A DNA stretch of 37,619 nt. Source: Opitutales bacterium (GTDB lineage Bacteria; Verrucomicrobiota; Verrucomicrobiia; Opitutales; Seribacteraceae). This document shows positions 7,782 to 16,074 of the stretch, one piece after another (position 1 is the stretch's first letter; every line of letters begins with the position of its first letter). The notes under the pieces were generated by a model, which had not been told where the DNA came from, searched no databases, and worked only from the letters and a program-made list of their open reading frames with translations. The position numbers and the translations under genes are program-made. The stretch is taken from NCBI GenBank assembly GCA_900299365.1, contig OMJS01000172.1, positions 1-37,619 of the forward strand, given 5' to 3'.

Positions 7782-8921
7782 ATGAATCGTGAAAAAGAAC
7801 AACCTGACTTGCTAAGCGTCAAACGAAGTGCCTTTTGGCAATTATGGAAAAGACGGGCATTATTATTGATCGCTCTGTTAATTCTACTCGTCCCACTATA
7901 CGGAACATTCGAGCCACTATTTGAATTTATCCTTTTTGCGGTATCCTTAGCCACGCTTACCTTCCCGATCTTTTTCGTGCCAATAAAGCGTTATGCACGA
8001 AATGTTGTTCCCCGGGCTCAGGAACAAAGACTATCAGAAATTTGTGCGGTTTTATCGACTATCTGCCTTCTTCTTGTGCTGCTGTCTCCCCTTCTACTTT
8101 TGCTTTGGGATGCCTCTGGTGAAAAGGAGAGATTACTTGAAGTGGTGTGGTCCCTAGCCCTAGGCGAAGAATCAGCCAAAAATACCCTACTCCGAGGAGT
8201 ATCTGAGCAAATTCGTCAAATCCAAACTATTTTCCCACGCTTGCCCATCGATGAATCCCAAGCACTTGCCTTTGTCACAAACTTAGTCGGTGACACTAGA
8301 GAATTTTCGGGCACTTTCATCGAGTTTCTCTTCAAAGGCACACGGGGATTTGTTGTAGAACTGGCCCTCGCTCTCATCGCTCTTTCCTTTCTCTATGCAC
8401 ATGGAGGGAACTTTGTCAGAAATTCCCTTAAAGCGGGTGGGTTTAGTGCGGAAGAGACTGCATCTTGGTTCACACTCCATCGTATGATCACTCTTCGCTT
8501 GCTCAATGATACCGTACTCACCTCTCTTATTCGTGGAATTTCTATGGGTTTAATTGCTCATTTTGTGGGGGGTTTTGTATTTCTGCCCATTTTTCTGATT
8601 GGTTCCTTTGTGGGTTTAGTCCCGGTGGTGGGAAGTGCAATGGTATGGCTCCCCATATCCTCGATCATTTGGGGGCGCGGTGAACCAATGATCGCAATTA
8701 CAGTGGCGGGATTGTGTATCCTGCTTAACTATTTGATCAGCCGTGCCAGGGCAGGAATGGGAAAGAGACTGCACGAGCAGGGTGCATGGCTAAGCTTTAT
8801 GCTTTTCCTTGGAATTATCGGTGGGATATTAGCTTACGGACCTCAGGGATTTGTCATCGGTCCAATGGCAGTCGTCCTCGCCTACGGACTGATACGCTTC
8901 TTAAGCGAACAGAACGAATAG
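7782..8921 (+). CDS. AI-2E family transporter (PerM-like membrane protein)
   Basis: A 379-residue polytopic membrane protein. Hydrophobic segments fall near the N-terminus (LLLIALLILLVPLYG, then FILFAVSLATLTFPIFF), at about 85-105, and densely in the second half (VVELALALIALSFLYAHG, SLIRGISMGLIAHFVGGF, FVGLVPVVGSAMVWLP, GGILAYGPQGFVIGP). The last segments match the conserved C-terminal half of the AI-2E/PerM family (P-V-V-G-x-A-x-V-W-L-P, then GPxxF-V-IGP). A soluble stretch at about 110-175 separates the halves. The family includes an autoinducer-2 exporter and Na+/H+ antiporters; the substrate cannot be told from sequence. It follows uvrA by 32 bp on the same strand and is probably co-transcribed, without an obvious functional link. 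Confidence 0.85.
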   Translation: MNREKEQPDLLSVKRSAFWQLWKRRALLLIALLILLVPLYGTFEPLFEFILFAVSLATLTFPIFFVPIKRYARNVVPRAQEQRLSEICAVLSTICLLLVLLSPLLLLLWDASGEKERLLEVVWSLALGEESAKNTLLRGVSEQIRQIQTIFPRLPIDESQALAFVTNLVGDTREFSGTFIEFLFKGTRGFVVELALALIALSFLYAHGGNFVRNSLKAGGFSAEETASWFTLHRMITLRLLNDTVLTSLIRGISMGLIAHFVGGFVFLPIFLIGSFVGLVPVVGSAMVWLPISSIIWGRGEPMIAITVAGLCILLNYLISRARAGMGKRLHEQGAWLSFMLFLGIIGGILAYGPQGFVIGPMAVVLAYGLIRFLSEQNE

Positions 8922-8928
8922 TTCTAAT

Positions 8929-9618
8929 TTAATAGTTTCCCTTGAGGGAATTTACGCGGTCACTCAAGCTATCCAATTTACGACGAAGATCGTCATAGGG
9001 TGTTCTTTGATCTTCTGGTGTGTCCAAGTCCAAAACTCTCACTCCAGAAGAAGTATCGTATAATTGAACGGAGTTCATTACCTCTGGTTTAATTTTGGGA
9101 GTGGTAGTCAAACGCGATGCTTCTACGCCATTTCGACGGATAACCACTTCCTGTGGGGCATCACAAAGGCGAAGAGTTTCAGTATCATCAGTATTGAATC
9201 TTTGAACTTGTCGATAGTTGTCGTGCTTTGCTTTTCGTCCTACAACTTGGGTGGTTGCAGTCTTAAATAATATAAAGTTGTGCTCAACTGTATGAAAGTG
9301 AGGATCAACAATAAAATTATCTGGTTGCCCATCCAAGGCATCATAAACCGCCGACTGCATGGATTGCTTTACCACCTTCCCACCAAGATCATGTTCCTGA
9401 GGGCGAGCTTCAAAAGAGGCACGCCCAGGATCGCCCCAGCGAATAAAACCCAGCAATTCTGCCCGAGTGCCCTCACCTCTTACCTGCTCTCCAATGTCAA
9501 TATCTGCGGTAATTTCAGGATACGGAGTAAGGGGACCAGTCTTGTTAGCCGTTCGGGTACATGAAGAGAAAAGGGAAAGGATTACTGGCAAAACGAGAAA
9601 TATTGTATTTTTTTTCAT
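8929..9618 (-). CDS. Putative lipoprotein of unknown function
   Basis: A 229-residue protein with a clear lipoprotein signal: MKKN, hydrophobic core, then LFSSC with the lipidation cysteine at residue 20. The mature part contains GEGTRAELLGFIRWGD, then a stretch with DNFIVDPHFHTVEHNF and TTQVVGRKAKHD. This order (LLG..WGD, then a VDP and a V-x-GR-K/A segment) recalls small TRL-like or DUF-type lipoproteins of PVC and other Gram-negative bacteria, but I cannot name the family with certainty. The C-terminal 30 residues are charged and helical (LRRKLDSLSDRVNSL), possibly a coiled coil. It lies 18 bp downstream of the outer-membrane barrel-like gene at 9637-10605, so the two probably form an operon. 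Its stop lies 7 bp from the convergent AI-2E gene. Confidence 0.72.
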   Translation of the reverse strand: MKKNTIFLVLPVILSLFSSCTRTANKTGPLTPYPEITADIDIGEQVRGEGTRAELLGFIRWGDPGRASFEARPQEHDLGGKVVKQSMQSAVYDALDGQPDNFIVDPHFHTVEHNFILFKTATTQVVGRKAKHDNYRQVQRFNTDDTETLRLCDAPQEVVIRRNGVEASRLTTTPKIKPEVMNSVQLYDTSSGVRVLDLDTPEDQRTPYDDLRRKLDSLSDRVNSLKGNY

Positions 9619-9636
9619 GGCTAAAGTATCTTAAAA

Positions 9637-10605
9637 TTAAAAATTACCCTTGGATGAAATATAAAACTCCATGCCCTCTTCAATTACATTGTGCCCACCA
9701 ACGCCCGCTAGACCAAAACTAAAGTTCCATGGTGAATTAGGCATTAGGAGAAATTCTATTCCGTAATCAACCCACAATTCGTCGGTAAGAGCCCCTTCTG
9801 TGGGAGAATAATTAATTCCGAAATAGGGAAGAAAAGTAAAATCTTGATGTAATTGGTAGTGCAGTGCTAAGGCACCTTTCCACAACCAAAAGGAATTTTC
9901 GTTAATATCGTTGCTTGGGTAGTAATGACCAACTGATAGTCTACCAGACCAATTCATTCCGTATGCCGGACTGGACTCAGCCAATGCTTCAAAAGAAACA
10001 CTGGTCATGGACTCATCAAAGATGGGGAAATCACTGGTATTATTTATGTGAGATAAGTTAACTCCCCATGCCACATATTTGTTAATTCGGTAATTGGGAA
10101 ATAGTTCAATACCGCCAGAGAAACCTGTGTCATCCAAATGATCTGTTTCAAAATGACTAATAGCCAGAGGTATTCTGACATCCAAATTTGGGTTATCCCC
10201 AAGTGCAAACCCAAGAGTAATACCCCAAAGTGTATGCTCGATGTCTCCAGGAACATGAAATTGCTGCTGATAGCCTGCTAAACTTCTGTTTTCATCAAAC
10301 CGTATGCCATCATCGGCAGCACCATTAGTACGATAAAAATTTTCGTTATCAAAAAACCCCAAACTGAACTCTTGGTTGGAATAGTGAAAGTCTAAAAAAA
10401 TAGAATTAAAAAAAGAAGATGTTTTGAGAATATCTTCAGGCAAGCGAACCTCTCTTAATTTATCATGCAAGGTACTAAAACCAAGATAGTAACCTGGGGT
10501 TATTGCATCCCTGTAATCTGCTGTGTAATCTTCATGGGTAATTTGCCCATGCAAAAATCGTATGCTAAATATAAGGGTGATTAAAGTAAGGGTAAAAATC
10601 TTCAT
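9637..10605 (-). CDS. Putative outer-membrane beta-barrel protein
   Basis: A 322-residue protein with a signal peptide (MKIFTLTLITLIFSIRFLHG, cleavage likely before QITHED). The remainder is rich in alternating aromatic/polar strands and glycines (FNSIFLDFHYSNQEFSLGFF, EHTLWGITLGFALGDN, NWSGRLSVGHYYPSND, PWNFSFGLAGVGGHN) and ends in Phe, all typical of a Gram-negative outer-membrane barrel. There is no TonB box or plug domain. By size it could be a 12- to 16-strand porin or surface protein; the family was not recognised. It is followed after 18 bp by the lipoprotein gene, so the two may work as an outer-membrane pair. Confidence 0.7.
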   Translation of the reverse strand: MKIFTLTLITLIFSIRFLHGQITHEDYTADYRDAITPGYYLGFSTLHDKLREVRLPEDILKTSSFFNSIFLDFHYSNQEFSLGFFDNENFYRTNGAADDGIRFDENRSLAGYQQQFHVPGDIEHTLWGITLGFALGDNPNLDVRIPLAISHFETDHLDDTGFSGGIELFPNYRINKYVAWGVNLSHINNTSDFPIFDESMTSVSFEALAESSPAYGMNWSGRLSVGHYYPSNDINENSFWLWKGALALHYQLHQDFTFLPYFGINYSPTEGALTDELWVDYGIEFLLMPNSPWNFSFGLAGVGGHNVIEEGMEFYISSKGNF

Positions 10606-10668
10606 GAGACTTTTTCATGAAAATTATCAGGATTGGTCAAGTATATATAAGTTAAACTTAATCTATTA

Positions 10669-11856
10669 TTATTTTAAATTAGAACAAAATTCTTCTATTC
10701 TTGAGAGACCCTTTTGAATAATTTCGTCCGAGGTTGCATAACTGAGACGGATGTATCCGTCTGCACCAAATGCATGTCCGGAAACTACTGCCACTTTCTC
10801 CTGATCTAGTAACTGGGCAGAAAATTCCTCTGATGATAATCCGAAAGAAGATACTTTGGGGAAAAGATAAAATGCTCCCTGAGAACGTAAACATTCAATA
10901 CCTGGAATATTATTCAATCCATCGAGAAGAACTAGGCGTCGGCGATCAAAATGTACAAGCATCTCATTTACAGCCTGCATAGAATCTTCCCAGTTTTGAA
11001 CTGCTGCTAAAGCCCCATACTGGGCAAAGGTAGTAGCGTTGGAGGATGTCTGGCTCTGTAAATTTGCCACAGCTTTAGCAATAGTCGGATTAGCCACCAA
11101 AGTACCAAGCCTCCATCCAGTCATAGAAAAGGTCTTACTAAAACCAGATACGGTAATCACCCGATCCTGAGCCTCCTTGCAAAAAGATGCAGGGCGGTGA
11201 TGTACCGATCCATCATAGAGCAAATACTCGTAAATCTCATCGGACATCACCAATAAATTCTTGCTAATGGCGAGATCCATAATCGCTTCCATCTCCTCTC
11301 GGTCATATAGACAACCGGTCGGATTTGAGGGGCTGTTGAGAATAATCAGCTTAGTTGCTGGAGTTATGGCTTCTTTGACTTGTTCAGGAGTGATTTTAAA
11401 GCCTTGATCATCTCCCGCCAGAACTACTTTGGGCGTGGCACCGGCAAGCTTGACCATCTCCGGGTAACTCACCCAATAAGGGGCTGGAATCAAAACCTCA
11501 TCTCCTGGTCCACAAGTGGCCAGAATGGCAAGATAACAAGAATACTTTCCTCCCGGACTTACCACAACCTGTGCAGGGTTTGCCTCTGCTAGAACTCCTT
11601 GTTGATGATATTGCTCGGCAAGACTCTGACGCAACTCGGGCAAACCAGGAGCGGCTGCATACTTAGTCTTTCCATCCGCTAATGCCTTGGCACATGCATC
11701 TTTGATGAATTGGGGGGTATCAAAGTCTGGTTCACCAGCACCAAAACCACATACATCTTCGCCTGCGGCTTTTAGGGCCTTGGCTTTGGCATCGACTGCT
11801 AGCGTGGGAGAAGGAGCGATATTTTTCGCCCAAGGTGATAAGTATTCCGAACTCAT
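10669..11856 (-). CDS. Class I pyridoxal-phosphate aminotransferase (aspartate aminotransferase type)
   Basis: A 395-residue fold-type I PLP enzyme. The ATG at 11856 ([13 protein letters not shown]) is preferred to the upstream TTG at 11898 because family members begin this way. Markers include [12 protein letters not shown] near the N-terminus (substrate-arm region), [26 protein letters not shown] (the Asn that contacts PLP), [13 protein letters not shown] (the Asp that pairs with the pyridine nitrogen), the Schiff-base lysine in [15 protein letters not shown], and a final IRLSYATS carrying the Arg that binds the substrate carboxylate. It is closest in style to aspartate/prephenate aminotransferases of the AspB type, cytoplasmic, in amino acid metabolism; exact specificity is not readable. 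It is last in a minus-strand run that begins at fmt. Confidence 0.92.
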   Translation of the reverse strand: MSSEYLSPWAKNIAPSPTLAVDAKAKALKAAGEDVCGFGAGEPDFDTPQFIKDACAKALADGKTKYAAAPGLPELRQSLAEQYHQQGVLAEANPAQVVVSPGGKYSCYLAILATCGPGDEVLIPAPYWVSYPEMVKLAGATPKVVLAGDDQGFKITPEQVKEAITPATKLIILNSPSNPTGCLYDREEMEAIMDLAISKNLLVMSDEIYEYLLYDGSVHHRPASFCKEAQDRVITVSGFSKTFSMTGWRLGTLVANPTIAKAVANLQSQTSSNATTFAQYGALAAVQNWEDSMQAVNEMLVHFDRRRLVLLDGLNNIPGIECLRSQGAFYLFPKVSSFGLSSEEFSAQLLDQEKVAVVSGHAFGADGYIRLSYATSDEIIQKGLSRIEEFCSNLK

Positions 11857-11921
11857 GATTATTTGTGAAAGAAAAGAAGGAAATTTACTAACGGGCAAGA
11901 TGAATCAGTGAAACTAATGAC

Positions 11922-12800
11922 TTAAAGTAAGGTGAAAGAAATAGAAGACTGATTGATAAGTAAACCCAACCCATCGGTCTGGAAAACTGACCGCGGAAGA
12001 TCGAGCCCATGTGCGACTGCTTGCAATTCAAAACGGGTGCGCGAACCTGAATCTCTATCCTTCGAATCAATCGCTTTAACTATCCATCGACCGTCAACTT
12101 TTTTGAAACTTTGCAAAGAAAATACTCGGGTGGGCAGAATACCCCCATCTCTGTACTCGATTCGTAGTGGAGCATCATATGCATCATCAATTGCCAAGCG
12201 AACGGACTTTAATGTTACTGGATAAATATGGTTATCTTGCGGAGGAGTAAAAATGTAAAGGTGAGCAGGACGTCCACAAACCCTGCCAGATTTTTCATAC
12301 TCAACGGGCCAATTGACGAAAGGCATCAATAAATCAAATGGGGTATGATTCACCCCTTCTTTCCAAGGTGAGCCCCAATCTTTAGGATGAAGTGTACTTA
12401 CCGCGGCTTTTTCTTTATGCCATTTCCATGCCTTGGGGCTCTTTGAATCCCTAACGAGTAAAAATGAAGTATTGGGTTCAGTAGCTTGGGGAGAAGGGAG
12501 TAAATCTATCCGAATTTTGGCAGATTCGGGGGATGGCCCGGAAAGCAAGCCGAAGTCTATAATTGGTTGTCCAGATCGTGGATAATGAATGAACTGAAAT
12601 TGGTAGAGATAAGCCCGGTGGAAAGGAATTTCTACTTGGTCTGTAAAAAATACCTTTCGAAATTTCCTCAGTCTGTTGTTTGCTTCAGACTCGTCGAGAA
12701 TGGAAGAAAATCCACGTGCAGGAAAAAAAGATTTTCCAATGCAAAAATGAGTTAAAAAAAAAGAACAAATAAGAAAAAGAAGCCGGCTCGATATCTTCAC
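11922..12800 (-). CDS. LolA-like / outer-membrane lipoprotein-sorting-type secreted protein
   Basis: A 292-residue protein starting with GTG at 12800, supported by AAGGA 6 bases upstream. It has a signal peptide (residues about 1-22, ending CIGKS). The C-terminal half follows the pattern of LolA-like single-domain carriers: GRVCGRPAHLYIFTPP, VRLAIDDAYDAPLRIEYRD, GILPTRVFSLQSFKKVDGRW, then a lysine/serine/arginine strand (VKAIDSKDRDSGSRTRFEL). This half-barrel series of antiparallel strands is typical of proteins annotated as outer membrane lipoprotein-sorting protein in PVC bacteria. Likely periplasmic; real lipoprotein trafficking is not demonstrated. It lies between secG (28 bp upstream) and the aminotransferase. 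Confidence 0.6.
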   Translation of the reverse strand: MKISSRLLFLICSFFLTHFCIGKSFFPARGFSSILDESEANNRLRKFRKVFFTDQVEIPFHRAYLYQFQFIHYPRSGQPIIDFGLLSGPSPESAKIRIDLLPSPQATEPNTSFLLVRDSKSPKAWKWHKEKAAVSTLHPKDWGSPWKEGVNHTPFDLLMPFVNWPVEYEKSGRVCGRPAHLYIFTPPQDNHIYPVTLKSVRLAIDDAYDAPLRIEYRDGGILPTRVFSLQSFKKVDGRWIVKAIDSKDRDSGSRTRFELQAVAHGLDLPRSVFQTDGLGLLINQSSISFTLL

Positions 12801-12828
12801 CGATTTTCCTTAGCAAATAATAAAAAAA

Positions 12829-13230
12829 CTATTCTGTAGAATTACTCGATGTGGTGGGTGCTTCGACCGGAGCAATCCCAGCTTCGGGAAGGGGTATATT
12901 TTCGTTAGCTAAATCAGTGGCACTTTGTTCAGGAAGGGCAAGATCAGTGGATATTACCTCAGGCACAACATTGCCAGAACGTAAAAGTTGACCGCCCGAG
13001 CTCGCCTCATTTTGGTAAAGAGCATAAAGACCGAAAGATAAGATGAAGAAGAAAAGTATACCCCATACCGTAAGCTTGGAGAGTTGAGCAGCTGATCCAG
13101 CACCAAGATACTGATCGGCAGCCCCTCCGCCCAACGCGGAACCCATTCCCCCAGAAGTCCGTTGAATGAGGATCAAAAGCACTACAGCCAAGCACAATAA
13201 AATCAAAAGAGTGGTTAAGAAAACGATCAT
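12829..13230 (-). CDS. secG: Preprotein translocase subunit SecG
   Basis: A 133-residue protein with two hydrophobic segments (about residues 2-22 and 52-72) separated by the hallmark SecG loop: LILIQRTSGGMGSALGGG, then YLGAGSAAQLSKLTVWGI. It is the small accessory subunit of the SecYEG translocon in the inner membrane. The C-terminal 60 residues form an acidic, Pro/Ala/Ser-rich tail not found in E. coli SecG (110 residues), and probably disordered. It lies 82 bp downstream of parB on the same strand. Confidence 0.92.
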   Translation of the reverse strand: MIVFLTTLLILLCLAVVLLILIQRTSGGMGSALGGGAADQYLGAGSAAQLSKLTVWGILFFFILSFGLYALYQNEASSGGQLLRSGNVVPEVISTDLALPEQSATDLANENIPLPEAGIAPVEAPTTSSNSTE

Positions 13231-13312
13231 GTCAAAATAGGTGAAAACACACTAAAATGAAGGAACAGCTATAAAAGGCAACCTTGTTTCCCCAAATCGA
13301 GGTACGATCGAC

Positions 13313-14284
13313 CTAATTTGAAGAATGATCGATTTTAGCAAGCAAATTTCGTAAATCCGTTTCGTCTTTGAACGAAAGAGATATTGTTCCTTTGCCCTTT
13401 ACTGAGGCTTTGATTTTTACTTTCCTTCCAGTAGCCAAAGCAGTGGCTTGGGCAATATCTTCATACAACAAGGATGAGGATGGTTTTCGCGAGATAGGTT
13501 CAACTGGCAGTGATTGGACAGATATTGCCTCCTCAATTTGGCGTACTGTCCAACCTTCCAAAACCGCCTTACGACCAAAAGTAAGCCGCCTTTCATGATC
13601 TTCAATACCCAGAAGCACCTTGGCATGCCCGACGGAAAGCTCACCTTGTGCAAGCAATCTTTGGAGTTCACCATCAAGTTGCAGCAAGCGTATAAGATTT
13701 GCGATATGAGAACGGCTCTTTCCCATCCTTTGTGCAACTTCCTGCTGATTAAGATTAAAATCGGAAATCAAGGACTGGTACCCCATTGCTTCCTCGACTG
13801 GATTTAGTTCTTCCCGTTGCAAATTTTCAATTAGCGAGAGACTGGCAGATGAAAGATCTGTTACCTCAAGTACACGAGCCAAAATCTTGGAACGCCCAAG
13901 ATATTGGTGTGCCCTTAACCTTCGTTCACCGGCGATCAATTCATATCCATGTTCATTTGAACGGACCACGATGGGCTGAAGAAGACCTTCCGTATCTATA
14001 CTATTCGCCAATTCTCTGACCGCTTCAGGGTCAATAACCTTACGGGGTTGATGAGGATTAGGAAAAACCTGCTCAATAGCAAGTTCCTGCAATTGGTTAC
14101 TACCCGAATTGGCAATGGCAAGTTCAGATTCATTATTTTCTACAGCCTCACTTTCAAGATTTGGAGTATTTGGAACAAGATCTTCTGGGGATTCGGGCGG
14201 TTCAGTAAGAATAGTGGCACCCTGCCCCCCACCAGCAATTAAACTACCCAGTCCACGGCCTAATCTACGAGTTGGTGTATTCAT
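13313..14284 (-). CDS. parB: ParB/Spo0J family chromosome-partitioning protein
   Basis: A 323-residue protein. The ATG at 14284 is chosen because the product then begins MNTPTRRLGRGLGSLIAGG, the usual ParB opening that carries the ParA-stimulating region, and it clears the LysM gene by 10 bp. The CTP-binding/N-terminal domain shows NPHQPRK (76-82) and GERRLRA (119-125, the arginine patch). LIENLQREELNPVEEA (151-166) leads into the helix-turn-helix (QQEVAQRMGKSRSHIANLI, about 180-198). A linker and a C-terminal dimerisation domain follow. ParB loads on parS and recruits SMC. No parA adjoins it and I saw no parS consensus in the window. Confidence 0.95.
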   Translation of the reverse strand: MNTPTRRLGRGLGSLIAGGGQGATILTEPPESPEDLVPNTPNLESEAVENNESELAIANSGSNQLQELAIEQVFPNPHQPRKVIDPEAVRELANSIDTEGLLQPIVVRSNEHGYELIAGERRLRAHQYLGRSKILARVLEVTDLSSASLSLIENLQREELNPVEEAMGYQSLISDFNLNQQEVAQRMGKSRSHIANLIRLLQLDGELQRLLAQGELSVGHAKVLLGIEDHERRLTFGRKAVLEGWTVRQIEEAISVQSLPVEPISRKPSSSLLYEDIAQATALATGRKVKIKASVKGKGTISLSFKDETDLRNLLAKIDHSSN

Positions 14285-14294
14285 TGTCTTTTTT

Positions 14295-14909
14295 CTATTT
14301 CTGAGGAACAAAGAGCTCACGCCCCACAAAGACCTTGGTCGGGTCTGCAATTTGATTGGCGTTAATGATCCATGAAACCTTGGAATTATACTTTTTGGCA
14401 ATGCTACTCACGGTTTCTCCTTTTTCCACCTTATGAACAAAACCATTAGGGGGATAATCGGTTGAAAAAGTAGGGGCTTTTTCGGGTGCGGAAGTATTGG
14501 CAGTTGTAACCTGCTCAAAGCCCCGGTTCATTTGTGCGATGATTTGTTGAAATTTTTTACTAATATCTTCCTGGTTGGCTCCACGGGCACGTTCGCTCTG
14601 CTTAAAAGCCAGTTCTAAAGACTGCATTCGGTTTTGAAGTTCAAGAACGAGGCCGTTTTGTTGCCCCAGCTTGTTTGCCCGATTGGTCTGGTCCATTACT
14701 ACCTTCAATTGAGCATTTTCACGCCTAAGCATTTCAACCTCGGTCCGCAAACTAGTTACCTCACGATTGATTAGTTCTAAATCCTGCTTTAGGTTTGCCA
14801 ATATTATCTTAGCATCGGATTGACCAAAGCACGACAAAACTGGCATTGACAGTACCAAACATCGTAACACTAAGCACAAAGGCTTAGTGAATCCCTTAAT
14901 AATCACCAC
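14295..14909 (-). CDS. LysM-domain periplasmic protein with coiled coil
   Basis: A 204-residue protein: an N-terminal hydrophobic export signal ending VLSCFGQ (a lipobox-like VLSC at residues 24-27, or SPase I cleavage after CFG), then a long heptad-type coiled coil (about 35-115: DLELINREVTSLRTEVEMLRR, ENAQLKVVMDQ). A linker leads to a single C-terminal LysM domain (about 158-203: HKVEKGETVSSIAKKYN, WIINANQI, LFVPQK). LysM binds N-acetylglucosamine-containing glycan such as peptidoglycan, so the protein probably tethers to the cell wall. The start codon is GTG with no clear Shine-Dalgarno; a later start is possible. It lies between fmt and parB, with only 10 bp to parB. Confidence 0.85.
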   Translation of the reverse strand: MVIIKGFTKPLCLVLRCLVLSMPVLSCFGQSDAKIILANLKQDLELINREVTSLRTEVEMLRRENAQLKVVMDQTNRANKLGQQNGLVLELQNRMQSLELAFKQSERARGANQEDISKKFQQIIAQMNRGFEQVTTANTSAPEKAPTFSTDYPPNGFVHKVEKGETVSSIAKKYNSKVSWIINANQIADPTKVFVGRELFVPQK

Positions 14910-14970
14910 AAATAAAATTTACTCAGACTGTGAGAAGAATCAAGAAATCTTTTTTTAAAAGAAACATTTT

Positions 14971-15948
14971 TTAGCAACGGATCAATTCGGTTTGATCTTC
15001 GGGTGATGAGAATCTTATCTCCTTTGGTATAGAATAACCACGCACGAAATCAGAAATGGGAAGCATTTTCCCTCCAGGCTTTTGTATTTCTTCAACGGCA
15101 ATCGCTCCCTTTCTTGTGCCAATTATTAAAGAATGTTCATCTTCCCAACCTCTTTGTCCGGGCTGCAAATGATCATACCCGTCAATCTCGGAAATCTTTC
15201 CGACTTTCAACACCTGATCAAAATGTAAAAAATAAGAACCGGGCCAGCCTGAAAATGCGAGGTTTCGGGACACCAATTGCTTGGCAGATAATTCAAAATT
15301 TAAACGTCCGTCTATTTTAGATAATTTCCGACAATAAGTTGCTTCCTTTTCATTTTGATCAATTGGAACATAACTATCGGATAACAAAGCTCCCATATTT
15401 CGTTTGATTAAGGGTACACATGCCTTGGCAATTTTAGCACGTAAAAGTGGCCCCGTGTCCCCTTGGTCGATAATAACAGTTTCTGCATCGATAATCGGAC
15501 CTGCATCCATTTCGGGAATCACCTGCATCAGAGTGACTCCCGTTTTCATCTCCCCCATAGCCATTGCACTCTCTATAGGGGAAGCACCCCGGTATTTGGG
15601 AAGTAGGGATGCATGAAGATTAAAGCAACCAAACGGGGTGACAGTTAAAAGATCCTCCTGCAAAATATGACCATATGCCATAACTAGGACCAGGTCTACA
15701 CCCAAGTCTTTGATCCATTCAGCTTCCACTTTACCTGGTTTTTCCGGGTTCATCACTGGGATATGGGAATCCATAGCCCATCTTTTAATCGCGTTTGGTT
15801 GTAGTATTCTCCCACGACCTGACCGTCGGTCAGGCTGAGTAAGAACCCCGCAAATTTCCCAGTTATTGGACGAATCCGCCAATGCCTCCAAACTGGGAAG
15901 TGCGATCTCATCAGATCCAAAAAATGCAATTTTTTGCTTTGGGTTCAT
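14971..15948 (-). CDS. fmt: Methionyl-tRNA formyltransferase
   Basis: A 325-residue cytoplasmic enzyme that formylates the methionine of initiator tRNA using 10-formyl-tetrahydrofolate. The catalytic triad is in place: N110, H112 (CFNLHASLLPKYRGASPIES) and D148 (VIPEMDAGPI). The hydrolase-like N-terminal domain opens with IAFFGSDEIALPSLEAL, and the tRNA-binding loop region QPDRRSGRGR lies at 38-47. The C-terminal OB-like domain (about 205-315) is complete, so this is a full-length Fmt and not a related formyltransferase fragment. It is followed 61 bp later by the LysM gene and preceded by the terminator that closes der. Confidence 0.96.
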   Translation of the reverse strand: MNPKQKIAFFGSDEIALPSLEALADSSNNWEICGVLTQPDRRSGRGRILQPNAIKRWAMDSHIPVMNPEKPGKVEAEWIKDLGVDLVLVMAYGHILQEDLLTVTPFGCFNLHASLLPKYRGASPIESAMAMGEMKTGVTLMQVIPEMDAGPIIDAETVIIDQGDTGPLLRAKIAKACVPLIKRNMGALLSDSYVPIDQNEKEATYCRKLSKIDGRLNFELSAKQLVSRNLAFSGWPGSYFLHFDQVLKVGKISEIDGYDHLQPGQRGWEDEHSLIIGTRKGAIAVEEIQKPGGKMLPISDFVRGYSIPKEIRFSSPEDQTELIRC

Positions 15949-16007
15949 AAGCTCTGAGTTCGATTAGTAACGGATTATTTCATATCCGTCAAAATTCCTT
16001 GTTGTAT

Positions 16008-16037
16008 AAAAAAAGCCGCCTACGAGAGGCGGCTTTT
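16008..16037 (-). terminator. Rho-independent terminator downstream of der
   Basis: A perfect 7-bp G+C-rich stem (GCCGCCT at 16015-16021, 5-base loop, AGGCGGC at 16027-16033) is flanked by A7 on one side and T4 on the other. Read on the minus strand it ends in T7, about 40 bases after the der stop codon. It separates der from fmt. Confidence 0.92.
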
Positions 16038-16074
16038 ATAAAAATAATAAATTTTTCCTTTGGAAACTAGCGTA

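Noticed and set aside
8937-8950. Palindrome TTCCCTTGAGGGAA near convergent gene ends
   Set aside because: The loop is only 2 bases, there is no T-run worth the name, and it is part of the lipoprotein coding end, so it is not called as a terminator.
14940-14965. A/T-rich hairpin-like sequence between fmt and the LysM gene
   Set aside because: The possible stem is almost all A-T, with no G+C core, so it is not a credible terminator.
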